Source: Termitomyces sp. T153
Lineage: Eukaryota; Basidiomycota; Agaricomycetes; Agaricales; Lyophyllaceae
Length of the DNA: 64,000 nt
NCBI GenBank assembly: GCA_018296165.2
Contig: JACKQL020000034.1
Location: 434,001-498,000 of the forward strand
Direction of reading: 5' to 3'
Positions 21,858 to 33,823 of the stretch are shown one piece after another. Numbering within the stretch: the stretch's first letter is position 1; each line of letters starts with the position of its first letter. A program made the position numbers and the translations under genes. A model generated the notes under the pieces. The model worked only from the letters and a program-made list of their open reading frames with translations. It was not told the DNA's origin and did no database searches.

Positions 21858-22814
21858 GAGGGATAAGGCCTGCACAGACCTCTTCCATTTAGCATTGAGA
21901 AAGGGGAAGTGAATAGCAACCCCTTCTAACCCTCCAAAGGCAAAGAAGGCTTGTACCAAGCCTTCTGTGTTTGTCAAGGGATTCTCAACCTATAGGGCAC
22001 CACTCCTGCTCTATAATGATATGGTGCATGCTGGTGATGACCAGAGGATGGACAAGTGCCCTGATTTCAAGGCAGCCTCATCCTCTGCTAGGCCATCTAA
22101 GCCAGTGGCAGCTAAAGCAAAGTGCCAAAACCACCATCAACAAAGGAGGGAACATCAAAGCCCTTCACAAAGAAAGCTGGCACTGTACAGTCAACTGCAA
22201 TGGTGGCAGAGGCAGACAACTCTATGGTCATTGCCACTCCAATTGCCTTTCTGGCTAATGTTCCTCAGGGAGCAGAAGCTGGTGTTATCAAGGTCCTTGA
22301 GTCAAGGACCTACGTTATGCCTGGTGTGCTCCCACATGAGTATAGGCCACCAGTGCACTAAGACCCACATGACAAAGAATTCTACGTCACCCAGCAAGCA
22401 GCTGCCCAAGCAATGGCAGGTGTCCCAGCAGCACCTGACTTGAGTAGCAATGATGATGATGATGATGTACCTATGTCTAAACAACATATTTTGGATAGTG
22501 ACTTGGATGACAATGCTAATGAGTGTTGTTGCAAAAAGCAGCACAATGCTAATGAGTGTTGTTGCAAAAAGCAGCACAATGCTAATGCCAAATGGCTGTT
22601 AGCCATTGATGCTGAGAAGTCCAAAATGGACCCTGAGTATCTGGATGATACAGTGCCCACCCATCTACCAGACAGCTGGGATACAACCTTGATTTGTCTT
22701 CCAGAGTATGCTGCATTCCAATTTCTACTGGTCACCAACAACCAATGCAGTCTTTGTTGGTGATGAAGTGGTCTTTGCCTGCTCCATTGAGATGGTGGGG
22801 ATATCTCATATATC
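21858..22814 (+). other. Unrecognised spacer between head-to-head family B LTRs, with a broken ORF
   Basis: A nearly continuous + strand frame (22,122-22,763, one stop) encodes a Lys/Ser-rich start (STKEGTSKPFTKKAGTVQ) and an acidic run (SSNDDDDDVPMSKQ). A duplicated Cys-Lys module (NANECCCKKQH) and DPEYLDDTVPTHLPDSWD follow. I do not recognise it; it matches no family in this window. It is CpG-poor like the surrounding elements, so it is likely an older element fragment. Confidence 0.45.
22511..22586 (+). repeat. 33-bp tandem duplication
   Basis: Two perfect 33-bp units (22,511-22,543 and 22,544-22,576) plus 10 bases of a third. The unit length keeps the reading frame and repeats 11 residues (NANECCCKKQH). 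Confidence 0.95.
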
Positions 22815-23935
22815 TGTCACAACCCACTCTCTGGACCCCCAAACATTGTTCCCAACCTGCTTGCTCCTCTGCAGTTACTCCCAACATCTCCTCAAACTCC
22901 CCTGACCTTTGTCAACCTACAATGCCTACTCCAGACAACTCTGATGCTTCTTTGGCAAACCCCAATAGCCCCCTGGCTACCTCTGATGCCTTCTCCACAG
23001 CCATCAATGCTTTCCTTGACTCTCCTAAGCCCCTGGGACCCTCCCCCACTGTTCCTGACTCCAGCATATATCACCAACTCATCTCCCTGGTTTGCCTGAT
23101 CAAGCCTGGGATGGCCCACATCCTCAATTGATCCCATCAGAATATCACTATGGCCTGTCCCCTGATCACAACCAACACCTGTTGACTCCATGTGACTCTG
23201 TCAAGCCCTGCTGCCAGACTTGATGTCCTCCAGAGCTCTCCAGTAGTCAGTATATAAGTTGTAGAGTAGCACCTCATACTCTAGTCTTGATATTGCTTAA
23301 CATTACCTATGATCTGATTGTTTCCATCTCATGTTTTGTATTCCATGTTACGTTTCCCTTTACTCTCAGTCTCCTAGTCTTATCTCAGTCTCCCAGTCTT
23401 GCCTCATCTCTATTTCCATTATTGTTCTTGTTATTGTTTTGTATCTCCACTTGAATCTATCTTTGTTCTCATCTCCATCTTGTTTCAACTCCATTTCCAT
23501 TATTGTGTTCAAGTCATTTCAACCTTAATGCCTTTACAAACTCTGCACTTATGATTACAAATTTCAAACATTCTTTAAACCAACTCCAGACTCCACTATA
23601 GGCTTAGCCCCAAGACCCATCAACATCTGTTGATCCTCCATCCAGCTCCAGCTCCTCTCCCATCACTTGTGTAGCCTCCACTTACTCCACACCTTCAATA
23701 CTTGCTTCTGGACTTGTACCTGGTGCCCCATCAAGTCTGACCCTTTCTCTGCAACCCATCCTAGACTTCCTCAGACAACCCTGGACTTGTTCTGATCACT
23801 CCCCATTGCTTATCCTCACAAGTCCCCAATGTCTAGACCTTCTCCAAATGCCCAGTTATCAGTGCAGGATATCACATTCACCTAGTAAGGATTTGCTAAG
23901 TGTAGCTGAGCCCCCATGGTCAGTAAAACCTGATA
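22815..23935 (+). repeat. 5' LTR of family B (right derivative)
   Basis: Starts TGTCACAACCC and ends AACCTGATA (family end CCTGACA), then TAATATCAAGACTCC. Contains the conserved TATATAAG core at 23,251-23,258. Confidence 0.88.
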
Positions 23936-23967
23936 TAATATCAAGACTCCCCCTTACTCTGTTTGTC

Positions 23968-24084
23968 ATGTCTGCAACTAATTCTGCACACACTCCCATT
24001 GGAACTCTTGATGTCTATGGTTGGTCTGTGCCTGAGACCCACTATGATTTGTTTGGCCTTGCCCAGTTTGCCAAGGCACATTGA
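23968..24084 (+). pseudogene. Family B gag N-terminus (right copy)
   Basis: An open 38-codon start 33 bases from the LTR: MSATNSAHTPIGTLDVYG, then VPETHYDLFGLAQFAKAH and a stop. The stop lies where the fuller element (55,914-56,108) continues, so only the gag start is kept. Confidence 0.65.
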
Positions 24085-25151
24085 CTTGCAGATCCAATGC
24101 CAAATGACCCTTCTACTCTGGTCACTCTCCCACACAACAGCTCTCTCCATGGACACCATCTCTGCTCAATCCCAATCCCATTATTCCTGCACCTCCCTCA
24201 TCTGCATCTCCCACACCTCCTCCACCAGCTCCTTTTCCTACTAAAGGTCAACCACAACATCTCCAGCCCAGTACCCAACCAACCCCAGCAATAAATCAAT
24301 CTATTGCTTGACAACTCCTCTGGTGCCTCATCCACACCATCTCCCAACAATAATGCAACCCCACTGGAGACAATCACTCACAGTATAGAAACAAGTCACT
24401 ACCCCACCAACAAACAATGACAAGACCTCTGACCCCAACCCCCTAGTTCCCCCACCTCCAAACCCACTGGCCCTAACTGCAGCTCCATTAAAATCTGTGC
24501 ATCATTAATATCTAACTCAACAATTCTCTGACAGTATCCCCTCTGCCCACATCAAAGGAGCAAACCTCTGCCACTTCACCAGTAAACCCTCCAACTTCCA
24601 CACCATACTCTCACCCAACTCCAAGGATGTCAATCCTCCAAAGCAAGCCCCACCATCATTGAAATCAAACCCCAAACCAATGACCCCTCTTCCTCCAAGA
24701 ATAAATCAAGATTCCAAGACCAGTGCTCCACTCCCAACCCCAGAACCAACCTCCAGAACCAGCTAGGACCCCTTGGGTTAATTGGCTGCCAACCCTGCCC
24801 AATGTTTGACTGGACAAACTCTGCAACAAAGTCTCCAAGCATGGATACAACCCTCTCTACCCCTCCCTCCAGTCCCCTAGGGCCCCAACACCTCCAACCC
24901 AACTCCAGCAACTCTGGAGCAAGACAAAAAATTTCCAAGCCTCAAGGTGGTCAGGAAAGGAAGGAAGATGCACCTCCACCCCAACCTCCTTAAAATGCAC
25001 TCCAAAGGCACCCCCAACAAATCCAGAAGTTGACACAAGAACAACAGCACCCCAACCCACAATGCTGGACAACTCCAGACCCCTCCATCATTACTTTGAC
25101 ACCCCCTCCCAATTGATCCAGAGCCCCTGGCATCAAAATGCACAATCCCAC

Positions 25152-26250
25152 TGATGTGCTCCTATGCCACCTAGTGCCATGCAGGAAACCTAAAAAGAGG
25201 ACCTAACACTAGTCACTAGATAGGGTAGCTGGCAGTAGGAAGTTGATAATAGAGGGTGAGTCAGTAACTGTCCCAGAGAAATAGAGTAAACAAGTGGGTG
25301 TAAAGTGAGAAGTTGAAAGATTTGCTATTCCTAGCCTAAGTTGCTAGACAGTAATGGATGGTTGCTGGTGAGATAAAACAGATGAAGATGAAAGTGTTGC
25401 TAAGGCAAAGCAAACTTAAGTGGTGAAAGAGGAGTTGGGTAGAGAAAGGGGGTAGGGACAATAAAGAGACTAAAAGGGGGATGAATGCAACTAGTTGCTA
25501 GCCATAATCACTAGTGTTGCTAAGTCAAGATAACACTAAGGGCACCCACAGTTGGTACCACACAAAGTTGAAGTCAAAGTGATGAGGACAAAGTGAAATC
25601 TCAAGCTGGTAAGCTTAGAGATAGAGAGAGAGGTAGTTCAATGGTAATGTGATTCAATAAGGGTGAGGTTCAATGATGATGTGTCTATGTACAGGCAGTA
25701 TTTATACTGTTTGTATATAGTATGGGAAAATAAGCAAATAGTTGCCACTAGCAACAGTGTCTGCCAAAGTGTTTATAGTACATACAAGGTGTCAATCTGT
25801 AACCAAGTAAAAAAAATAAGTAATGTCAATATGATGCATAAAGGTAATTAATCTCAAAAAGAGCAAGTCCAATGTCAATACCTGAAGTGTAGATGCTGTT
25901 CAAGTATGTTTGTAAGCTTGACAAGAAAAATGATAAGTAAGAAATCATGCAACTGGCAATATGTCCATGTATGGGGGAAAGCCATGTTGTCACCAAGAAA
26001 GTTGCTAGCACTCATCACTAAGAAAGGTCTTAGCCTTGTTGTTCTAGACCCAAAGTCCAGACTCGACATGATATTGCTCATGATCAATAAATCTTGTGGT
26101 CACTAAAATCCCATGCAAAGGCTATGTCAATCCAGACCTTGGGCTAGGCCTCACATGCTAAGTGTCATGACTTGTGCCATGTCAAAATAGTCAGCTGCTG
26201 CTCAGTCCAAAATGCTAAAAATGGTGCTCAGCAACAAATGGGTCTTATCA
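25152..26250 (+). repeat. Solo LTR of family A inside family B
   Basis: Full-length LTR (1,099 bp) from TGATGTGCTCC to GGTCTTATCA, with family B sequence on both sides that lines up with the uninterrupted left copy near 19,560-19,600. I see no clean 5-bp target duplication (CCCAC left, CTACC right). TATA box on the minus strand at 25,698-25,705. Confidence 0.88.
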
Positions 26251-26342
26251 CTACCTCCCTCCACATGCACTTCACAAGATGGGACCTCTGTCCCTCAACT
26301 ACCAAATTATGCCACCTCTGACAAGAGAACACCTCAGCACAG

Positions 26343-26829
26343 AAGTCACTCCACTGGAACAGACTATGGAAAAAAGAGAATTCTATATGAAGTAGTTCCC
26401 CTGGAGTATCATAAGCTCACTGACATGTTCTTCAAAGGAAGCAAAGGACCCTGAGAAATCAATATATAGACCTGAGGTGCCTTGAACCCCCACTCCAAGC
26501 CACCCCAAACCCCTCCACACAGCTTCAAACCCTGGCAACACAGCTCTGGAGCCCCCATTTCAGCTCTGGAGCCCCCATTTCAGCTCTGACATCCATCTAA
26601 GGAGCCTCCAACACCAACTCATCAATGCTACATGCACACTGCAAGCTCCAAACCTGACTACCAACCTCAAACCACTCCACCCTTGCCAGAAAAAATGTCT
26701 ACAAACAAGGACCACACTGCTAGAGTAACAGAGGGACAAATCCCATTTAAAGTGGTTTCTCTAGAGTGTCATAAGTTTGCTGATGTATTCTCCAAGAAAA
26801 GAGTAATATCTGCCACTACCCACCTCTGA
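26343..26829 (+). pseudogene. Two RT N-terminal scraps in right family B derivative
   Basis: First scrap (to 26,454): RILYEVVPLEYHKLTDMFF. Second scrap (about 26,700-26,829): IPFKVVSLECHKFADVFSKK. Both resemble the segment directly before RT in the fuller element (ILYEVVSPEYHEFADIFSKG). The order is the same as in the left copy, which supports a shared rearrangement. Confidence 0.65.
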
Positions 26830-28369
26830 ATTGACATTGAAATGCCACCACCATTTCCACCTGCTAGCATGTAAGGATGTCATGCACCCCAACTTCTGCC
26901 ACTGGAGTCACAACCTCCACCAGTGTCCTCCCCCACCTCTCCATCAAAATTGATTACTCAGTAAAAGAACAAGCTCTAAACACTCAAAGCAGTCCCCTCC
27001 CAAGCTTGGCAAGGTGCCACGCAATCCAACCATATCCATGGGAGATTTTACCCAGCTACAAAGAAAAATGAATGGCTCCTCTGACTCCACCCCAACAATT
27101 AAGGGATCAACAACACTCTCCAAAAGAAGCAGTACCCCCTTCCTCTGATCAGAAATCTTGTTGATCACTCCTGCAGTGCCAAGACCTACCCCCCACTCCT
27201 TCTACAGTGACCTCCAGACCATAGCAGAGCATGAATGGAAGATTGCCCCCACACCGGCTGTGGCCCCCTTCAAGTCCCCAATAATGCACATGCATGACCA
27301 ACATCCCTACCACCCCTCAGCATTGTGGACAACCACTTCTTCAACATGAATGACATTTTTGCAAATCAGAACAGCAGTCTGACCCACCCAAAAACTCTTG
27401 AGAAACAACTAGGAATGCATCTGCCACATCCTAGCACAACTTCAGGAACCACTGCTATTTATCTCACAACTCCACCACTCTCTGCTCACAGACCCAAGAG
27501 CTTCTCCAAAAAATGATCTCAGCCCCTGCAGCCATGCCTAAAGAAACCCTTTGGAGCTGAACAGCATGAACTCTGCCACTTGGTAGTAATTTCTGTTAAA
27601 CATTTGCCTGTCATGCTGACTTGAATAAGGAGATAAACCCCACTGTGGACCTTCCTCCTTGCCCAGTGCAACCTCTGCTGCAAGCCTGCCAACAAGCCAA
27701 ACCCCCAACTCACCCTTTACATTGCCTCTGGACCTCTGATTCTTGCACTAGAAAGAATGGACCAATAAAACACTAACTCCAGACCTCTTTCCCAGCTCAG
27801 CACCACCTCTGAAGACAACTCCATCAACAAGCCACTCACCAACCAGCCCCCACACTAATCTTGAACTATTGGTTCCTACTCTGGAAAAAGACATAACCTA
27901 CCAAGCTCATTCCCAGACCAACTCCACCCCTCTGCCAACAAGCCAGTACCCCACCAACCCTCACACCAACTCCAGTCTGCTGGCTCCACCCTTTGTGGAA
28001 AGGGACAAAACTGCTGCTGGACCTCCAATACAATGCTGGACCCCTCAATACAACCATTGACACAACTCCGCCAATGAGCCAGCAGCCAACCCACCCATTA
28101 TGCCACCTCCACACCACCTATCCCTACCCCTAAGAACAACAACCCATGGAACAACAACTCCAAGCTCCTCCTCTGCTCCACACCTTACCCAGAAGCAACC
28201 CTGCTAAGAAGATTCATTCACCAATCAACCTCCATGCTGTTTCTAGACTACTAACCCCTACTCTGAGGATAAACCCATGCCCCAGACTCAGAACACACTC
28301 ATCCTGACAAAGTCTGGCAGCACCCTAAGCTCTGAGGATGCCAGAAACATGTAAGACTCCCCTACCCAT

Positions 28370-28415
28370 CTCCAGACTTACCTTTGGCCAGAAACAAAAA
28401 GGAATGTCATGTAGC
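28370..28415 (+). pseudogene. Integrase zinc-finger scrap in right family B derivative
   Basis: TCCAGACTTACCTTTGGCC followed by AGAAACAAAAAGGAATGTCA parallels 61,482-61,520 of the fuller element and then departs from it. The left copy has the same scrap at 16,958-17,005. Confidence 0.5.
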
Positions 28416-29189
28416 TGGTCCAGAACCTACAAATCCCAACCCCAGACCAAAGAAATCCATTGAGACTGATTACCTTGGACCCTGCTGCCTCATCACCAAT
28501 ACTTCAGAGCACAGAAAGCTGCCTCACTCTGTCACCTCCACTGTCATCAAAAGGAACCTCCACCCCCTCTGCTAGCCACATTAGCACAGAATCTAAATTA
28601 CCAGAAGACCTCTGCTCCCCTCCACCAGCTGCATCAGAGCAAAATCAAAGTAGCCAGAAGACCTCTGCCCCCTCTGCCAGCCATGTCAGAACAAAAACCA
28701 AAGCTGCTGCCAAAGCATACTTAAAGTCTGGAGGTCCACCCCTAAGCCCAACAACAAATGCTTGACATAACCCCAGACCTGAGGACCCCCACCCACAACC
28801 TTGGTCTGACCCCCCAAGAAGCAAGCCCAGACCAACACCTGCCCATTGATTTCTCCAAAACATGTTAGAGCCCTGCAGAAAACCCCCAACACTCCCACCA
28901 AACTCCAGGAACTCCACCTATGATGCTCCACCAACTCCTGGCAACCCTGGAACTAGTAAGCACAGATGGCATTAGTGGGCTTAACCCCTGCCTCTGGATT
29001 AATTGGGGATTCAACTCCCCCAAACAACTCCCTGCATGCTTTACTTTCTCATCCCTCACAGAATCTAAAATTCTCTTTGTTTCACACCAGCTGGCTCAAA
29101 ACATGGGAACTTGTTATATACATGTGTGGAATTACAAAATATTACAAGGCAGGTCTATAAATGGCACAAAGCATCAAGAAATACAGAGT

Positions 29190-30630
29190 CCAGTCTCCTC
29201 ACTCCCTCTCCCTCTCTGGAATCCCTCACCCTGCTGCCCCAACCCTCAGGTCTACCTCCATCTATGCCTTTACCACTGCCAGGACCTCTGCAAGCCCTGG
29301 CAACACCTCCTCCACATCTGCTGCTACCTCCCACCATGACCCCAGGGCCACCGCATTATGCTGCTGGTGCTCCACCAACAACCGCCCCATCCTCACCACC
29401 TCCTGGTCTAACTCCAGTGGATGGTCTGTGGACACCTGCACCAACCTGTCCTGGATCAATGCAAATGCAGCAGAGGCCCCATCTAGAAGGACCTGGTGCT
29501 CCCAAATCCAGCCTGCCTTAAACTCATTAGTGGAGGACAGGAAAAAGGAGAAGACACTTACATAAAATCTCTGTGTGCTCTAAGGCTGCCTCACTGACCA
29601 ACCATTCCTCCTGCCACCTCTCAGCCTCCACCTCTTCCCATGACAAACTCCCTTCCAACAGAGCCTGCCATCCCTCCACCTCCTCCACAGACTGCACCCT
29701 CCAACTGTGTTAGGCATTTCTGCAAGCCCCGCACTTCCAATACTCGTGCTGTGGCTGTTTGCACTGCCATGTCATAGTTCTACTGCAGCATGTCTCTCTC
29801 CCTCTGCACCATGTCTTGGTTCTTCCCTGCCCTTCAGAGCTCTCCCTTCCATGCAGTTAACATGCTCAACAATATCTCCACCTGCCAACAGAAGAACTTT
29901 TGGTGATCAAGAGCACAGGCTTAAGAGAGCTTGACAGACATCTCACCAGTGTGTCTGAGCTGGGAGAGTAGACATAAGGGCTGAGGAGACCTGCCATCAA
30001 CTCCTGGCCCTGTGGCCTCTTGCTGGGCCCTGCCTCAGGCAGCAGGGAGGCCCTCCACTTCCCCTTGTCCAGCAACACTAGAACCCCCTCCCTCTGCCCA
30101 CTCTATGGGGGTCCTACCTTCCCCACCAGCTGCCCCATGCTCCACTCCCCCTCCAAACCTAACCCCCTCCCTGACACCTGCACCTTGCCCAGCTGCCCCC
30201 TCACTCAGCTCTTCTCCCATCCCTGCTCTGCAGCAATGCAGGCCACACACCAGTCCAACAAAATTGAGCACTTCTTGTGCCTTGCACAGCATGGAAGGCA
30301 GACTGAGGTGTTGTGGTAGGACTCTATGGAAGGCTCATCAAACTCATATGACTCACTCCACTGGGCACAGAGAGTGCACTAGAACAACTAGTCTGTGGCC
30401 TTGTTCTGATACCACTCCAGGGTCAGAGAACCCTGTGCCCACCCCAGCACCCCTGCAAATATCTCCACTGTCACCTGCACCTGCAGAATCCTCTGTGCTG
30501 GCAGAACAGCATCAACATCCCCTGCTGCTAGGCTTGGCCTCAAAGAATAACTTGGAGCTGCATAGCTAGAGGCCCCCAACCTCCCCACATGTGAAGAACC
30601 CCCAGAGGACCCCACTACTGCCATGGACAA
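29190..30630 (-). CDS. Antisense accessory ORF of family B, copy 2
   Basis: Minus strand, opposite to the element. The N-terminal side has EAGPSKRPQGQELMAGLL (29,866-30,078). A middle coiled-coil-like part is frame-shifted. An intron begins GTAAGTGTCTTC near 29,565 and ends about 40 bp later. The C-terminal exon reads GWIWEHQVLLD, then PLELDQEVVRMGRLLVEHQQ and GSWWEVAADVEEVLPGLAEV (29,262-29,459). The blocks match copies 1 and 3 in order. Frames are broken, so this copy is probably dead. Function unknown. Confidence 0.55.
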
Positions 30631-31020
30631 CTCTATTGTACTTGATCAGCCACCTCAGAAGAACAGGGTGATTTTACTCATAACTATGATACATTGCACT
30701 TATCCTCTGTCATCAATCAAATTTCTTCTGTTAGCTGTTGTCCTCTGCCCATATGTCCATCCAATCTTTGTCAGAGTGCAAGGGGGTAGGGGATGCTGAT
30801 GATGATGATAAGGAGGACATGATGGGAAATTTTTTGAGAACCCTGGGGTACATCTGACCCTTTTAATTGATTGGGAAGAACCCCCTGACAAATGGCAGCC
30901 ATGCTTCAACTTTGTTCTCCACACCACCACTTGCTATGGATTGATCAATATTACTTGGCTTTGATTTTCATGCTCCCACCAATCCCTGACCTGCACCCCA
31001 TGTCTTGAGGGTCTCCATGC
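30631..31020. other. Family B 3' region without recognised gene
   Basis: Sequence between the antisense ORF and the polypurine tract; no ORF recognised. By position it would hold the promoter of the antisense ORF. Confidence 0.3.
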
Positions 31021-31021
31021 T

Positions 31022-31034
31022 GAAGGGGAGGTGA
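31022..31034 (+). other. Polypurine tract of family B
   Basis: GAAGGGGAGGTGA directly precedes TGTCATGACCC, the LTR start. Confidence 0.7.
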
Positions 31035-31200
31035 TGTCATGACCCACTTCCTGGACCCCCAAACATTGTTTCCAACCCACTTGCTCCTCCAGAGTTACCC
31101 CTGACATCCCCTCAAACTTCCCCAACTTTTGTCAACCTACAACACCTACTCCAGACAACTCCAACGCTTCTTTGGCCAACTCCAATGCTTCTTCAGCAAA
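31035..31200 (+). repeat. 3' LTR fragment of family B
   Basis: The first about 165 bp match the LTR starts at 22,815, 33,824 and 54,820, then the sequence changes to an unrelated element at about 31,200. Confidence 0.82.
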
Positions 31201-31776
31201 CAAGCTGGAACAAGTGGCTTCCAATGATACGGCTAATGCTGTATTGGAGCACTGGATGGACATTGTGAGCAACAAGGAAGCAGAGGCCTTGAAGATGGAT
31301 GAACAAGCAAGGTGAGCTACTATCATAGCTCACTACAAATTGGTAATTATACATAGGCTCAAGTGGCCCATATTATGCACTCAGCACAGTTGGACGTCAC
31401 ACTGAAGTATACTCATCCACATAGAATTGGTTGATTCTACTACTAATATACATATGAATTCACATGCAAATTCCAGTGCACACTCTTGGGTGGGATGCCA
31501 TATCCCACCCTTTATTCTTTGACTTCAGTTGTATGGAAGTGAGTCCATTGACAGACTCAAAAGGGGGGTATGTAATGGAGCACCCATTACTCACATACAT
31601 ATATTACTTATTATCTAATTACTTGATAGCATCACATGATGCTATCCCCAAAAGTATTGTACTAGTACTTATGTAAGGCAGTGCCTTACCTCATACTTTG
31701 TAAACAGAACTATTGACTGGTTTTGACTTACATTGTGTGAATCATAAGCTGTGCAAACCATAATGGAAGCATTACA
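31201..31776 (+). mobile_element. 3' end of another LTR element, perhaps Copia-type
   Basis: An AT-richer segment ends in AAAAGGGGGGTA (31,559-31,570, polypurine tract) and then a 206-bp LTR. The LTR (31,571-31,776) starts TGTAATGG and ends CATTACA, giving perfect 7-bp inverted ends TGTAATG/CATTACA. Its short length resembles Copia LTRs. The coding part upstream is too short to assign. Confidence 0.65.
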
Positions 31777-32445
31777 TGCTAAGTCATTGTTGATGATGAG
31801 CAAAAGAGCAAAATGAAATCTTAAGCTGGTAAGCTTAGAGAGAGAAGGGGAAATGGTACTCTGTTTGTTGTCTTTAGTCTCTATGTACAGGCAGTATTTA
31901 TACTATTTGTAAGTATAGTATAAGAAAGGAGATAGTAGTCACCGCCAGCAATGGCATCTGCCAAGGTGTTTATGATATATACCAGATGTCAGTCTGGTAA
32001 CCAAGTAAAAAGTAAGCAAAGTTGATGTATGTGTAAAAATTACAAATTGCAAGAAAAGAGCATGTCCAATATCAATACCTGAAGTGTAGACACTGTTCAA
32101 GTATGTTTGTAAGCTCATCAAGAAAAATGATAAGAAATCACATGACTGTCAATATGTCCATTTTTGGAGGGAAGGCTGTGTTGTTGCCAGGAAAGTTGCT
32201 AGCAATCATTGCTAAGAAGGGTCTTGGCCTTGTTGTTCTAGATCCAAAGTTCAGACTTCACATGATACAGCTCATAATTGATAAGTCTCGTGGTTGGTTA
32301 ATATCTCATGCAAAGGCTATGTCATTTCAGACCTCAGGGCTAGGCCTCACATGCTGAGTATTGTGACTTGTGCCATGTCAATATAATCAGCTGCTGTCCA
32401 ATGAGAAATGCCAAAAATGGTGCTCAGCACAGGTGGGTCTTATCA
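31777..32445 (+). repeat. Family A LTR fragment
   Basis: Matches family A LTR from about 14,666 on and ends at GGTCTTATCA (32,445). The first part is missing, replaced by the short LTR that ends at 31,776. TATA box on the minus strand at 31,895-31,902. Confidence 0.88.
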
Positions 32446-32490
32446 CCAGAACTCCTGGGGTGCAGAGTTGGCAGCAAATGCCTGGGCCAG

Positions 32491-33215
32491 TTACTGGGAT
32501 GTGGTTTGGCTAGCCTGAATCTCTGCAATAGAGGGCAGCAAATATAAGGTGGTGGCGTAAACCTGGTCCTCCACCTCAACTGCTTCATCTGGAAACTCTG
32601 GGTCAAGTATGCCTCCAAACTCCTCTATGCATTCCCCCTCCAGGGCTCCACTGCTACTCTGGTCATCCTCATAGAGGGCCTCTCTATGGGGGAATGCCAG
32701 AGACAGGGGATCCAGGAGGTCTAGGTTGGCAAAGGGAAAAGGGCCAGCATGGCATGTGCAGATGGCTGCACACTCTTGAGCTTGAGCCTGGCATTCTTCC
32801 TTGGCCTCTGTGGCACAGGAAAAGCACCTCCAAGGGCACCAGCTCATTGTTACCTTGCCCTTGGCTTCATCCAATCCACTTTGGAGTTATGCTCCCAGAG
32901 CCATGTGAAACCAAGAATCATGTCCTGCTTGCCCAAACTGGTGATGGCAAAGACTGCACACTCTTCATGATTTCAATAGCAGAGGATGAGATTGACCATG
33001 GAGCTAATAGTGCCTGCTTTGTTGGGCATTCCATCAATGTTGAAGACTGGAATGGGCTTGGGGAGTGCCTGCATGGTCAGGCCATGGCACTTGATGAACT
33101 CCAAGTCCAAGAACAGTTCTGTTGCTCCACTATCTAGGAGAGTGATGACTTTGCAAGCTTGCTAGGTGTCTATGGTCTCAATTTTCATGTCAAGGCACAG
33201 TGAGTTGGCAGATGG
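32491..33215 (-). pseudogene. Family C aspartic protease and pol N-terminus
   Basis: Minus-strand frame with VITLLDSGATELFLDLEFIK near 33,100-33,160, the active-site DSGA box, then GKQDMILGFTWLWEHN, the typical retroviral-type protease flap-to-helix end. It continues into an acidic linker (32,491-32,874) ending EIQASQTTSQ. One stop lies inside the protease. Confidence 0.8.
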
Positions 33216-33463
33216 GCTTGAAGCCACCACATACCATTGGGGCATTTGGTGCACCCAGGCAGGGCAGTGCTGGTGAATCCTAGCTGGTGTCAGGGGACTT
33301 GGCTGGGGCTCTGGAGTTGGTATTTGTACATCTGGAGAGGGATGTTGAGGTTCTTATGACTTAGAATGAGAGGCATTGGAAAAGGGAATTTCATTTTCTA
33401 GTGACAGATATGTGAACCTGTTAGTACCCAGTGATTGAGGCATACACCTCATCCATTGCTTGA

Positions 33464-33818
33464 CTAAAAATCCTCCTCCAGTTCTGGGAGTGACATACAA
33501 GTGTGAACCTCTTCCAGGGTCAACTCATCTGGAAACAGAGCTCCAGCAATGTCCTTTGTGGCCAACAGTTGCGGAAGGAGTTCCTCCTGCTTTGCTGTAG
33601 AGAAGTAGCATACCTCTAGACCCAAAGGGCAGTGTTGTGTAAAGTGCCTGGGCTTCTGACATCTCCAGCACAGTAGTGGCACAGTGTGGAGCTGTCTGGC
33701 TGCATCCATGTCCATGAGAATGCCCAGCAGCAAGGGGTGTGGTGCTGGGATGGCCAGAGTAGGGGTGGGCATTGGGCGAGCAGGCCTGGAATACCAGAGG
33801 CTGGTGACCAGTGCAGAG
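33464..33818 (-). pseudogene. Family C gag C-terminus with zinc knuckle
   Basis: Minus strand CWRCQKPRHFTQHC (C-x2-C-x4-H-x4-C) near 33,620-33,675, followed by VCYFSTAKQEELL and an acidic end LPELEEDF. The frame is cut on its 5' side by the solo LTR at 33,824-34,976. Confidence 0.8.
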
Positions 33819-33823
33819 CACTG

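Larger units (their letters stand above)
22815..31200 (+). mobile_element. Family B gypsy derivative, probably non-autonomous (right copy)
   Basis: Contents in order: 5' LTR 22,815-23,935; a gag N-terminus; C-rich non-coding-looking sequence with scraps of pol; an antisense accessory ORF; a polypurine tract; and a 3' LTR fragment broken at about 31,200. A family A solo LTR is inserted at 25,152-26,250. No intact RT, RNase H or integrase is present. Stretches 24,085-25,151, 26,830-28,370 and 28,420-29,190 show no recognisable gene. The 5' and 3' LTRs differ at many positions over their shared 155-165 bp, so this is an old insertion. Confidence 0.82.

Noticed and set aside
25147..26255. Target-site duplication for the family A solo LTR
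   Set aside because: The flanking 5-mers (CCCAC and CTACC) differ; I could not define a duplication.
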